From assembly GCA_029258405.1 (NCBI GenBank), contig JARHYY010000137.1, positions 1 through 26,871 of the forward strand: DNA of 26,871 nt, written 5' to 3'. Below are positions 1-6,950 of this stretch, piece after piece; the stretch's first letter is position 1, and each line of letters begins with the position of its first letter. This stretch comes from Helicobacteraceae bacterium. Its GTDB lineage: Bacteria > Campylobacterota > Campylobacteria > Campylobacterales > Helicobacteraceae. Under the pieces are notes generated by a model. That model worked only from the letters and a program-made list of their open reading frames with translations. It had not been told where the DNA came from and searched no databases. A program made the translations under genes and the position numbers.

Positions 1-1
1 A

Positions 2-160
2 TCACTAATAGGAGTAGTGAATATTCATGAGATAAAAGAGATTATGACAAGTTATAGTAAATATGCAATAAGTAGCAATAAGTTAGAAATAGGTGCAATA
101 AAATACTTTCACAAAATACCCTTATATATTAAGAGAAATATTCAATGCCCCACTATGTGA
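2..160 (+). CDS. Possible 3' end of a gene entering from the left (partial)
   Basis: Reading frame 2 is open from the window edge to a TGA at 158-160, giving 52 residues with ordinary composition (it includes the stretches IHEIKEIM and KYFHKIPLYIK). In sequence this AT-rich, 52 open codons from an edge is suggestive but not proof. The stop lies 27 bases before a strong hairpin at 188-217, which would serve as a shared terminator for this gene and the convergent actP. I recognise no family. The alternative is chance openness. Confidence 0.4.
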   Translation, partial: SLIGVVNIHEIKEIMTSYSKYAISSNKLEIGAIKYFHKIPLYIKRNIQCPTM

Positions 161-187
161 TAGGTTATGGATGTAAATAATATGTAA

Positions 188-217
188 TAACTTAAGCTTT
201 AATAAAAGCTTAAGTTA
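188..217. terminator. Bidirectional hairpin terminator between convergent genes
   Basis: A perfect 13-bp inverted repeat (TAACTTAAGCTTT and its complement) closes a 4-base AATA loop. It sits 16 bases beyond the actP stop on the minus strand, where it is followed by T-rich sequence, and 27 bases beyond the stop of the possible partial plus-strand gene. The symmetry and convergent setting fit a terminator used from both sides. Confidence 0.75.
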
Positions 218-233
218 TACAGTAAATAGGGTA

Positions 234-1880
234 TTAATGATCTGATGCTTCGCTAATGCCTATGCCACTTTGAGCCCTGAAATCTTGGGCAACAAAACCG
301 CTTTTATCTATCTTTGCTCTTTGGCTATTATCGGTAATAGAAAAAAACCAAATCAAGATGAAAGTAAAAGGTATGCTAAAAATAGCAGGATGATCATAAG
401 GAAAAATGGCAGTTTCAAAACCAAAACTTTTTACCCAAATGCTAGGACTTAAAACAACTAAAGCAACCACACAGACAAGCCCACAAAGCCCCCCTATAAA
501 TGCACCTTTTGTAGTAAGATTCTTCCAATAAATACATAAAAGCAAAATGGGAAAATTCACGCTTGCTGCAATAGCAAAAGCAAGCCCCACGGTAAAGGCA
601 ACATTTTGTTTTTCAAATACAATGCCTAGCAGAATTGCAACAAGTCCAATGGCAATTGTTGCACCTTTGGTTACTTTCATTTCTAAACTGTGGTCGCATT
701 TGCCTCCCTTGATCACATTTACAAATAAATCATGACTTATTGCACCTGCACCAGAAATAGCCAACCCAGAAACAACAGCAAGAATCGTAGCAAATGCCAC
801 AGCAGAGATAAAGCCTAAGAATAAATTCCCGCCAACAGCTTTTGCTAAGATAACAGCAACCATATTATTTCCGCCCTTAAGCGTTCCATCAACATTAGTA
901 AATTCTGGATTCCCTAACAAGAGCACAATAGCCCCAAAACCCATTATAAATGTTAAAATATAAAAATAACCAATAAAGCCTGTGGCATAAAAAACAGATT
1001 TTCTTGCTTCTTTAGCATCTTTTACAGTGAAAAATCGCATAAGGATATGGGGGAGACCAGCTGTTCCAAACATAAGGGCTAAACCTAATGAAAGGGCTGA
1101 TATAGGATCTTTAATGAAGCCCCCGGGCGACATAATACCAACACCCTGCTTATGGTGTTCAATGGCTTGATTGAAAAAAACTCCTAAATCAAACTTAATC
1201 AAGTACATAATCATAAAAGCCATAAATGTTGCCCCGCCAAGCAATAGAATTGCTTTAATAATTTGCACCCATGTCGTAGCGTGCATTCCTCCAAAGACAA
1301 CATAGCACATCATCAAACAACCCACCAAAATAACAGCAATAATATAGTCAAGCCCAAAGAGCACTTGAATCAACTGCCCAGCTCCAACCATTTGTGCAAT
1401 GAGATAAAATACAATAACAGACAATGCACTCATGGCAGATAATGTTCTTAATGGTTTTGCACTTAATCGATAGGCAGTAATATCTGCAAAGGTATACTTG
1501 CCAAGATTGCGAAACTTCTCTGCAATAAGAAAAAGAATAATGGGCCACCCAACAAGCCAACCAACAGAATAAAGCAGTCCATCAAATCCGCTACCAAACA
1601 CAAGAGCAGTAATTCCTAGAAAGCTTGCAGCACTCATGTAATCACCAGCAATGGCTGTACCATTTTGCAAGCCTGTTATGCTCCCCCCAGCAGTATAAAA
1701 TCCTTTAGTAGAACGCGTCTTCTTGCTTGAATAATAAGTAATCAATAGTGTTCCTGCAACAAAAATAATAAACATAATAATTGCTGTGATATTAACATCG
1801 CTTTTTCCCGAATCGCCTACATCAACTGGTGCTCCATAAAGCGATAATGATGCAATTATTAGGGCTAAGATAAATTTCAT
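234..1880 (-). CDS. actP: Cation/acetate symporter (SSS family, ActP-like)
   Basis: A 548-residue inner-membrane sodium:solute symporter resembling ActP (YjcG), which takes up acetate and related short carboxylates with a cation. It begins with a hydrophobic leader (about residues 1-17, ending near YGAPVD), as ActP proteins do. About 13 hydrophobic segments follow, with the family features FYTAGGSITGLQNG near 61-74 and GDYMSAASFLG near 79-89. The length matches E. coli ActP (549). The start overlaps the end of the upstream DUF485 gene by 4 bases (ATGA), so the two are translationally coupled as in yjcH-actP. The family is secure; the exact substrate (acetate, pyruvate, lactate or propionate) cannot be read from sequence. 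Confidence 0.9.
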   Translation of the reverse strand: MKFILALIIASLSLYGAPVDVGDSGKSDVNITAIIMFIIFVAGTLLITYYSSKKTRSTKGFYTAGGSITGLQNGTAIAGDYMSAASFLGITALVFGSGFDGLLYSVGWLVGWPIILFLIAEKFRNLGKYTFADITAYRLSAKPLRTLSAMSALSVIVFYLIAQMVGAGQLIQVLFGLDYIIAVILVGCLMMCYVVFGGMHATTWVQIIKAILLLGGATFMAFMIMYLIKFDLGVFFNQAIEHHKQGVGIMSPGGFIKDPISALSLGLALMFGTAGLPHILMRFFTVKDAKEARKSVFYATGFIGYFYILTFIMGFGAIVLLLGNPEFTNVDGTLKGGNNMVAVILAKAVGGNLFLGFISAVAFATILAVVSGLAISGAGAISHDLFVNVIKGGKCDHSLEMKVTKGATIAIGLVAILLGIVFEKQNVAFTVGLAFAIAASVNFPILLLCIYWKNLTTKGAFIGGLCGLVCVVALVVLSPSIWVKSFGFETAIFPYDHPAIFSIPFTFILIWFFSITDNSQRAKIDKSGFVAQDFRAQSGIGISEASDH

Positions 1881-2248
1881 GATTCCCCTCCGTGTTGTGT
1901 TATTTTTTCTGAAACTCCTGTTGATTGAAGTTTGGAAACAATTTCTGCTTGCTCACGATCAAAATATTTATTAGCTACGAAGGTATAGATTCCAGTCATG
2001 ATAATGGCTATCACAATAATAGCAACACCAACAACAATACCTACAGTAACAACAGTTGGACCAATAGTATAGCCAAGCACATGAGGAAATAACCCTACAA
2101 CCGCCATAAAACTATAATACACAATAAGCAACACCACAGACAGTACAAGAGAGAATCTATTGCGAAAATTCACAAAACTCTCAAAATGCTCAAAGGCTTT
2201 TTTCTGTTCGTCATTAAAGCCAAGTTTGCTCATTAACTCTGCATCCAT
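1877..2248 (-). CDS. DUF485 small membrane protein, partner of ActP
   Basis: A 123-residue protein of the DUF485/YjcH family, small inner-membrane proteins almost always encoded just upstream of ActP-type symporters. The cytoplasmic N-terminal part (LGFNDEQKKAFEHFESFVNFRNRFS) is followed by two transmembrane segments at about residues 33-58 and 66-92. It is somewhat longer than E. coli YjcH (104). A good Shine-Dalgarno (AAGGAG) precedes the ATG by 7 bases. The ATGA overlap with actP indicates coupled translation and a joint role in uptake. The molecular role of the family is not established. Confidence 0.85.
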   Translation of the reverse strand: MDAELMSKLGFNDEQKKAFEHFESFVNFRNRFSLVLSVVLLIVYYSFMAVVGLFPHVLGYTIGPTVVTVGIVVGVAIIVIAIIMTGIYTFVANKYFDREQAEIVSKLQSTGVSEKITQHGGES

Positions 2249-2321
2249 TTTATCTCCTTACAATATTTTTCCTATTTGGAAATTAGAGTTTAACATTTGT
2301 TTGCTTTATGGATACAAAAAA

Positions 2322-2327
2322 ATTATA
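2322..2327 (-). promoter_or_regulatory. Candidate -10 box for DUF485-actP
   Basis: TATAAT on the minus strand, preceded by T-rich sequence (TTGCATTATTTT) and with no clear -35, as is usual for sigma70 promoters in Helicobacter. It would start a transcript near 2315 with a leader of about 67 bases before the DUF485 ATG. It lies in the 128-base gap after the unknown gene ending at 2377, so it separates the two transcription units. Confidence 0.45.
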
Positions 2328-2376
2328 AAAATAATGCAACAAATATGGTAAAATGTGTAAATATGAACATTTCAAG

Positions 2377-2766
2377 TTATTTTTTAAATGAATCAGCAAG
2401 TAAAATACCATCAATACGAATCTCTAATGCTTGTAAAATTTCTTCCTCTTTGCCTTGTATTACATAGATAAGCTTACAATCACAAAGGTAATCCTGCAAA
2501 ATATCCTGCCATTCTTTGAGGTGTTGCATGGCAGTGTGTTGGGGTGCGATAAGATAAGCTACATCTAGGTTAATCCCATAAAGCACATCGAGAGTTTTAT
2601 GAACAAGCAATGCTGATTTAATGCCTGATTCTTGACAGATTTTAATAAGAGAGAGATTATGCACACTAAAGCAAGGTATATATGAACTCTGTATATCAAG
2701 TTCTGCCTTAGTATTTATAAGTATGAACTTTTCGTATGAAAACGGTGGATAGCCATAAAATCTCAT
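2377..2766 (-). CDS. Conserved Helicobacter protein of unknown function
   Basis: I recognise this only by position: the gene after the PP0621 gene downstream of rsmG, which I recall as HP1065 in H. pylori. I choose the ATG at 2766, giving 129 residues (MRFYGYPPFSYEKF...), because it overlaps the upstream stop as ATGA and has AAGGA 8 bases upstream. An ATG 18 bases earlier at 2784 is less well placed. The protein looks soluble, alternating hydrophobic beta-like strands (AYLIAPQ, CKLIYVIQG) with helices, a pattern compatible with a Rossmann-like alpha/beta fold. No catalytic motif, signal peptide or membrane segment is evident. Confidence refers to this being a real gene. Confidence 0.8.
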   Translation of the reverse strand: MRFYGYPPFSYEKFILINTKAELDIQSSYIPCFSVHNLSLIKICQESGIKSALLVHKTLDVLYGINLDVAYLIAPQHTAMQHLKEWQDILQDYLCDCKLIYVIQGKEEEILQALEIRIDGILLADSFKK

Positions 2767-2960
2767 GAACTTTTCCTTAGGCATTCTTCAGAGCAATAAT
2801 ATTTGCCTCTGCGCTTTATAGCTTCTCGCTCAACTACATAAGTCCCGCAAGAATGACATTCAACGCATTCATTCCATACATGTGTAGTCTTAGTAAGCTT
2901 TTTATTAATATAATAAAAAATGAGTATAGCTACCACTATAAGCAATATCCATTTTATCAT
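2763..2960 (-). CDS. PP0621 family protein with N-terminal anchor and zinc knuckle
   Basis: A 65-residue protein. Residues 1-20 form one transmembrane segment; the remainder is a small cytoplasmic or periplasmic domain with CVECHSCGTYVVEREA and, further on, YYCSEECL. The paired CxxC and CxxxC cysteines suggest a treble-clef-like zinc site. The small size, membrane anchor and cysteine pattern match the PP0621 family, whose function is unknown. The start overlaps the rsmG stop by 4 bases and the stop overlaps the next gene's ATG, so the three genes are tightly coupled. Confidence 0.8.
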   Translation of the reverse strand: MIKWILLIVVAILIFYYINKKLTKTTHVWNECVECHSCGTYVVEREAIKRRGKYYCSEECLRKSS

Positions 2961-3532
2961 AAATGTTCCTTGTGCTTGTAAATATAGTGCATCTTTCCTA
3001 GTGTATGTTTTCTATATGAGCAATGGGCTTCTTGCACAGTATTTGTGCCTTTATACAGCAATATAGCACTATAATTAATATTTCTTGCATATGCAATAAG
3101 TTGTTCCATAGAACATAATGCCCTTGAAGTGAGCAATTCTACCTTTAAATATTGCATATCTTGTATTTTTTGATTATAAATATAAATATTATTTAAACCC
3201 ATTTCTAATGAAGCAACCTTTAAAAAAGCAGCTTTTTTCTTGTTGGGTTCAACAAGAAAAAATCGTGCATGCTCTTTAATCGCAGCTAAAGCCAAAGCAG
3301 GAAAGCCAGCTCCAGAACCTACATCAATTGCACATTCAAAAGGCTCAATGAAACAAAGAGGATAAATGGAATCTTGACAATATGTTATAAAATTTTGCGT
3401 ATCCTTTATAGAGCTTAGGCTATGAGTTTTATTCCAATGTAAAAATATATGCATAAAACTTTCTAGCTTATATAGACATTGTTCTGTATAGTGAATATGA
3501 TGAGTTTTTAAAAATTTGCCTAATGAATGCAT
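2957..3532 (-). CDS. rsmG: 16S rRNA (guanine-N7) methyltransferase RsmG (GidB)
   Basis: A 191-residue SAM-dependent methyltransferase that methylates N7 of G527 (E. coli numbering) in 16S rRNA. The family sequence WNKTHSLSSIKD is at about 33-44 and the SAM-binding glycine motif DVGSGAGFPALALA at 70-83. An acidic strand end (FFLVEPNKKKAAFL) follows, and the TSRALCSM segment near 134 is the RsmG-specific SRA motif. The length suits small epsilonproteobacterial versions (E. coli 207). The ATG at 3532 lies 21 bases beyond the stop of a small gene and has only a weak Shine-Dalgarno (GAAG), suggesting dependence on upstream translation. Confidence 0.92.
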   Translation of the reverse strand: MHSLGKFLKTHHIHYTEQCLYKLESFMHIFLHWNKTHSLSSIKDTQNFITYCQDSIYPLCFIEPFECAIDVGSGAGFPALALAAIKEHARFFLVEPNKKKAAFLKVASLEMGLNNIYIYNQKIQDMQYLKVELLTSRALCSMEQLIAYARNINYSAILLYKGTNTVQEAHCSYRKHTLGKMHYIYKHKEHL

Positions 3533-3553
3533 CTAACATACTTCAAAAATGTA

Positions 3554-3697
3554 TTAATTGCTTTTAATTGCTTTTAATTTATAGATAATCTCATTGTTTT
3601 TTATCAACAAAGACTCTAAACCTATTGTTTGCTTGGTCTCTATAAGCTCTTTGTGTCGAACATTGGCATGTATTTTGCACTTGGTTGTTGCAGGCAA
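3554..3697 (-). CDS. Candidate small basic protein upstream of rsmG (47 aa)
   Basis: Not recognised. A 47-residue frame starts at TTG 3697, six bases after a full AAAGGAG Shine-Dalgarno (3710-3704), and ends at TAA 3554, 21 bases before rsmG. A TATAAT box at 3730-3725 stands about 28 bases upstream of the start. The peptide (MPATTKCKIHANVRHKELIE...) is lysine-rich and hydrophilic, with amphipathic stretches towards the C-terminus and no membrane segment. Its end is encoded by a 10-bp tandem duplication (ATTGCTTTTA twice, 3557-3576), which could shift the frame if its copy number varied. Evidence is the ribosome site, promoter and spacing; homology was not testable here. Confidence 0.6.
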   Translation of the reverse strand: MPATTKCKIHANVRHKELIETKQTIGLESLLIKNNEIIYKLKAIKSN

Positions 3698-3724
3698 GTT
3701 TTGCTCCTTTATTATCCTTAACAT

Positions 3725-3730
3725 ATTATA
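3725..3730 (-). promoter_or_regulatory. Candidate -10 box for the small gene-rsmG operon
   Basis: TATAAT on the minus strand within a T/A-rich stretch, with no clear -35. The predicted start near 3718 would leave a leader of about 20 bases before TTG 3697. It lies in the gap after queA, so it could start a separate transcript for the small gene, rsmG and the two genes after it. Confidence 0.5.
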
Positions 3731-3786
3731 ACATTATTCTTTGGATCGTTATTATTTTAAGTAAAAGATTTTGCATCGTTTTTACT

Positions 3787-4806
3787 TCAAAGAATAAGCA
3801 TAGCATCACCATAAGAATAAAATCGATAATGTTCTTTTATGGCTTCTTTATAGATTTTTTGCATTTGTTCTACCCCAATTATTGATGCCACAAGCATTAA
3901 AAGGGTGCTACATGGCAAATGAAAGTTAGTAAGCAAAGAATTAATACATAAAGGAGGGTTTTGGGGGTGTAAAAACAGTTTTGTTGTTCCAGCCCTTTTT
4001 TTTGAGCGCATATACTCTTCAACAGCTCGCATTGATGTTGTGCCTATAGGCAAAAGCTTTTTTGATTCTTGAATAATTTTTACACTTTCATGCGGTATAC
4101 TATATGATTCTTCATGCATATCATGAGAGGTAATATTTTCACATGTAACATTGCTGAATGTACCAGCACCAACATGTAAGGTAATATAAGCAATGCGATA
4201 TCTACTATGGAGTTGCTCAAAGTCACAAGAATCAAAATGAAGCGATGCCGTAGGAGCAGCAATAGCTCCATCATGTCGGGCAAATGGATTTTGATAATAT
4301 AGTTCTTCTTGCTCTTGTGCTCTCCGTTTAAGATATGGTGGTATAGGCATTGTGCCTTGTTGGTGTAAAAATAATAAAAACTCTTCTTTGCCTAATACTT
4401 GCTTATGAGAAAAAAGCACCCCTTCTTTTAATCCATTCTCATAAACATGGGTAACTAGTATATACATATTTTGAGATATCCATAATTGTTCCTTAATGCG
4501 TACCTTTTTTCGTGCTTGAAAAATAAATTTTTCATTGTCTAAATGCTTATGGTATAAACACTCTCTTATGCTGCCATTATTTTTCGTGGTATAAAAACGA
4601 GCTTTGAGCACCTTTGTGTTATTGATAATTAATGCGTACTCTGGAGCAACGAGATTAAAAAAATCTTTAAATAGATGATGTTCTATTGCATTTGTGTCCT
4701 TATAATAAACGAGCAATTTTGCACTGCCCTTATTTTTAAGGGGCTCTTTTGCAATTTGCTCATTAGAAAGAGTATAGAAATAGCTCTCTAATCGTACATT
4801 ATCCAT
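3787..4806 (-). CDS. queA: S-adenosylmethionine:tRNA ribosyltransferase-isomerase QueA
   Basis: A 339-residue enzyme of queuosine synthesis. It transfers the ribosyl moiety of SAM to 7-aminomethyl-7-deazaguanine in tRNA to form epoxyqueuosine. Recognisable family segments are ALIINNTKVLKARF near 55-68, YQNPFARHDGAIAAPTASLHF near 170-190, ITLHVGAGTF near 209-218 and SLLTNFHLPCSTLLMLVAS near 290-308. Length is typical (H. pylori about 345, E. coli 356). The ATG shares one base with the tatC stop (TAATG), so it belongs to the tatB-tatC-queA transcript. Confidence 0.95.
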   Translation of the reverse strand: MDNVRLESYFYTLSNEQIAKEPLKNKGSAKLLVYYKDTNAIEHHLFKDFFNLVAPEYALIINNTKVLKARFYTTKNNGSIRECLYHKHLDNEKFIFQARKKVRIKEQLWISQNMYILVTHVYENGLKEGVLFSHKQVLGKEEFLLFLHQQGTMPIPPYLKRRAQEQEELYYQNPFARHDGAIAAPTASLHFDSCDFEQLHSRYRIAYITLHVGAGTFSNVTCENITSHDMHEESYSIPHESVKIIQESKKLLPIGTTSMRAVEEYMRSKKRAGTTKLFLHPQNPPLCINSLLTNFHLPCSTLLMLVASIIGVEQMQKIYKEAIKEHYRFYSYGDAMLIL

Positions 4807-5540
4807 TAACTCTCTTCTTGTTTGGATGCTGGATTGATGATTTGAGCAATAATAATAGAAACTCCATAGAGTACAATAAGTGGTATTGCCATCAAGAACT
4901 GCGAAATTACATCAGGAGGAGTAAGTATAGCTGCTAAAACAAAAATGATAACAAGAGCATAACGAAAAAAACTTTTCAATGTTTTATCTGTAACTACTCC
5001 CATCTTGGCGAGAAAAAAAGTAACCACAGGAAGCTCAAAGGTGATTCCAAAAGCTACCATCAACTTTGTAAAAAAGCCTACATATTCCCCGATTTTAGGT
5101 AATGCTTGATATAAAGTGCTACCAAATTGAATGAGATAATAAAAACCTAATGGAAATACAATAAAATAAGCAAAAGCCGCACCACCAATGAACATGATTG
5201 TACCAAAAAAAACAAAAGGAATAATCATCTTCTTTTCATGCTGATAAAGTCCGGGTGCAATAAAAAGCCATGATTGCCAAAATATCATAGGCAGAGAAAC
5301 AATAAATGCTGAAAAAAAAGAAACTTTAATAGCTGTAAATAGCGGTTCGGTTAAATCTGTAAAGATCACATTACCACCATCTGGAATTTGTTTGAGTGCA
5401 TTTTCAAGAGGAGCAATCATCCATCCAAGTAAAATTTCCCAAAAATAAAAACATACCAAAAAAGCTAATGCAAATGTAATACAAGAAATAACAAGTCTCT
5501 TTCGTAGTTCTTGTAAATGTGGTTTTAATTCTTCAAACAC
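4806..5540 (-). CDS. tatC: Sec-independent protein translocase subunit TatC
   Basis: TatC is the polytopic core of the twin-arginine export receptor and binds the RR signal of folded substrates. I choose the GTG at 5540, giving 244 residues (VFEELKPHLQELRKRL...). It places the conserved ELRxR cytoplasmic N-terminus at the start and has AAGGA 8 bases upstream; a more distant ATG (5636) would add 32 residues unlike any TatC. Six transmembrane segments are visible, with the conserved FxxPGLYxHEKK-type loop (SWLFIAPGLYQHEKK) near 93-107 and FGITFELPVV near 161-170. The start overlaps the end of tatB. FdhA and FdhX elsewhere in the window are expected Tat substrates. Confidence 0.94.
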   Translation of the reverse strand: MFEELKPHLQELRKRLVISCITFALAFLVCFYFWEILLGWMIAPLENALKQIPDGGNVIFTDLTEPLFTAIKVSFFSAFIVSLPMIFWQSWLFIAPGLYQHEKKMIIPFVFFGTIMFIGGAAFAYFIVFPLGFYYLIQFGSTLYQALPKIGEYVGFFTKLMVAFGITFELPVVTFFLAKMGVVTDKTLKSFFRYALVIIFVLAAILTPPDVISQFLMAIPLIVLYGVSIIIAQIINPASKQEES

Positions 5541-5937
5541 CAGAATTGTCCTTGTCTGTATGCTTAGGCTTAAAGGTGATATTTTGCTCTTGAGCTGTAA
5601 GGTTGATAACAGGAGAATGCTGTATTGTATTATCACCTGTTTGGGGTATTGGGGGCTTTTTTGGCTCTAGCTCTATTGATTCTAGTGAGTCCAAATCAAT
5701 TTTAGCAATATTATTTACCTCTTGCTGTATGCTATTTTTATACGAGAGGGCTTCCTCTTTGATTTCACTTAAGTTTATCTCTCTATCAAGGCTCTGCTTA
5801 GCATCATCGATAGTTTTTTTGAAAGCACGAAAAAACCTTGCCATATCAACCATTGCCTTAGGGAGCTTTTCTGGACCTAGAGCTATAATAGCTATAATAG
5901 CAATTAATAAAATTTCACCAAAACCCATTCCAAACAT
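5533..5937 (-). CDS. tatB: Sec-independent protein translocase subunit TatB
   Basis: A 134-residue TatA/TatB-family protein with a short N-terminal transmembrane helix (about residues 5-20, MFGMGFGEILLIAIIAII). It carries the conserved hinge GPEKLP at 21-26, an amphipathic helix (KAMVDMARFFRAFKKTIDDAKQSL) and a hydrophilic variable tail. The N-terminal glutamate (GFGEIL) and the length point to TatB rather than TatA; TatA is not in this window. It partners TatC, which overlaps its 3' end. The Shine-Dalgarno is modest (GAGAAG). Confidence 0.92.
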   Translation of the reverse strand: MFGMGFGEILLIAIIAIIALGPEKLPKAMVDMARFFRAFKKTIDDAKQSLDREINLSEIKEEALSYKNSIQQEVNNIAKIDLDSLESIELEPKKPPIPQTGDNTIQHSPVINLTAQEQNITFKPKHTDKDNSGV

Positions 5938-5984
5938 TTCTACTTCTCAATAAATAATTTTTGCATAGAGTTACTTCAGTAAGT

Positions 5985-5990
5985 ATTATA
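5985..5990 (-). promoter_or_regulatory. Candidate -10 box for tatB-tatC-queA
   Basis: TATAAT on the minus strand in the divergent gap between tatB and the TSUP permease, about 48 bases upstream of the tatB ATG. No convincing -35 is present. It lies 15 bases from a plus-strand TATAAT, so the two divergent promoters would overlap. Confidence 0.45.
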
Positions 5991-6005
5991 CAATATTTTT
6001 CTCTA

Positions 6006-6011
6006 TATAAT
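6006..6011 (+). promoter_or_regulatory. Candidate -10 box for the TSUP permease gene
   Basis: TATAAT on the plus strand preceded by T-rich sequence (TTTTTCTCTA), with a leader of about 70 bases before the ATG at 6089. It overlaps the upstream region of the divergent tatB promoter. Confidence 0.4.
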
Positions 6012-6088
6012 TGCCATGCTATCTTTATTTGTTAGATTTTTTAAGATAAAGTTTAAAAGTTCTCTTTAAAATATTTGGGAGTGAGTGT

Positions 6089-6862
6089 ATGGAATTGCTT
6101 GAAGGTTTAATGTTACTTATTTCTGGTTTAGTATCTGGGGTGCTCGCAGGATTTTTTGGCATTGGAGGAGGGACATTTATCGTACCAGCTATGATTGCCA
6201 TAGGAATGGATATTAAAACAGCTATTGGCATTTCGGTTATGCAAATGGTTTTTTCATCGCTTTCTGGTTCTTATATAAATTATAAAAATGGTAAACTCAA
6301 TATCAAGCAAGGTCTGTGGGTTGGTCTTGGTGGCTTTATTGGTGCAGGCTTTAGCGGAATTATTGTAACATATCTTAGCTCAATAACCCTTTCTTTATTA
6401 TTTTTATCTTTAGTTATTCTTGCTTTATATCGCTTTCTTTTTCAAGGGCAGGATAAGCAAGGGCAATATCCCAACAATGCAAATCGCATGATATTAGTTC
6501 TTATTGGAATAGTTACAGGTATTTTTGCTATCAGTCTAGGTATTGGTGGCGGGCTTATTTTAGTGCCACTATTAAGCCTATATCTTGGATTTAGCTCCAA
6601 ACAAACGATACCTATTTCCTTATTTTTCATTATCTTTTCTTCTCTATCTGGTTTTTGTAGTTTAGCTTATTATGGGCATGTAGATTATTTGCGTGGAAGT
6701 ATTGTGGGCATTGCTTCTATCATAGGAGTTTCCTTGGGTATATGGTTTTTAAAAATTATTGATTCTAAAAAACATCGCTATGCTATTATTATTCTTTATA
6801 TAATTATCATTGCATTTATGATAAATGATATTTATCATGACTTTTTTAATATTATCTTATAG
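6089..6862 (+). CDS. TSUP (TauE/SafE) family anion permease
   Basis: A 257-residue inner-membrane protein of the sulfite exporter TauE/SafE (TSUP, DUF81) family, which moves sulfur-containing or organic anions. About eight transmembrane segments form two similar halves, each with the family's glycine-rich signature: GFFGIGGGTFIVPA at 21-34 and SLGIGGGLILVP at 149-160. The ATG has TTGGGAG 8-14 bases upstream. It stands alone, divergent from tatB, and the substrate cannot be inferred from its neighbours. Confidence 0.85.
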   Translation: MELLEGLMLLISGLVSGVLAGFFGIGGGTFIVPAMIAIGMDIKTAIGISVMQMVFSSLSGSYINYKNGKLNIKQGLWVGLGGFIGAGFSGIIVTYLSSITLSLLFLSLVILALYRFLFQGQDKQGQYPNNANRMILVLIGIVTGIFAISLGIGGGLILVPLLSLYLGFSSKQTIPISLFFIIFSSLSGFCSLAYYGHVDYLRGSIVGIASIIGVSLGIWFLKIIDSKKHRYAIIILYIIIIAFMINDIYHDFFNIIL

Positions 6863-6900
6863 TTTTCTAGCTAACAAAGTTCAGGTTCAGATGTTCTCTC

Positions 6901-6929
6901 TTGACACCATCAACTAAAAAATATATAAT
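6901..6929 (+). promoter_or_regulatory. Consensus sigma70 promoter (TTGACA-17-TATAAT)
   Basis: TTGACA at 6901-6906, a spacer of exactly 17 bases and TATAAT at 6924-6929: a full match to the sigma70 consensus. Helicobacter promoters rarely have a good -35, so this is an unusually strong one. The start would be near 6936, 254 bases before kdsB. Confidence 0.75.
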
Positions 6930-6931
6930 AC

Positions 6932-6950
6932 TTACTATGAATTATAGTAA
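6932..6950. promoter_or_regulatory. Palindrome over the predicted transcription start
   Basis: TTACTATGAATTATAGTAA is a 7-bp perfect inverted repeat with a 5-base centre that is itself nearly symmetric. It begins two bases after the -10 box and spans the predicted start point. That position fits a repressor operator; a 5' RNA hairpin is the alternative if transcription starts slightly earlier. Confidence 0.4.

Noticed and set aside
2..20. TCACTA/TAGTGA hairpin as a terminator
   Set aside because: Only 6 bp, no T-run, and it falls inside the possible partial coding frame.
3685..3885. 66-codon plus-strand frame
   Set aside because: It overlaps the queA 3' end and the small gene's promoter on the other strand, and has no ribosome site.
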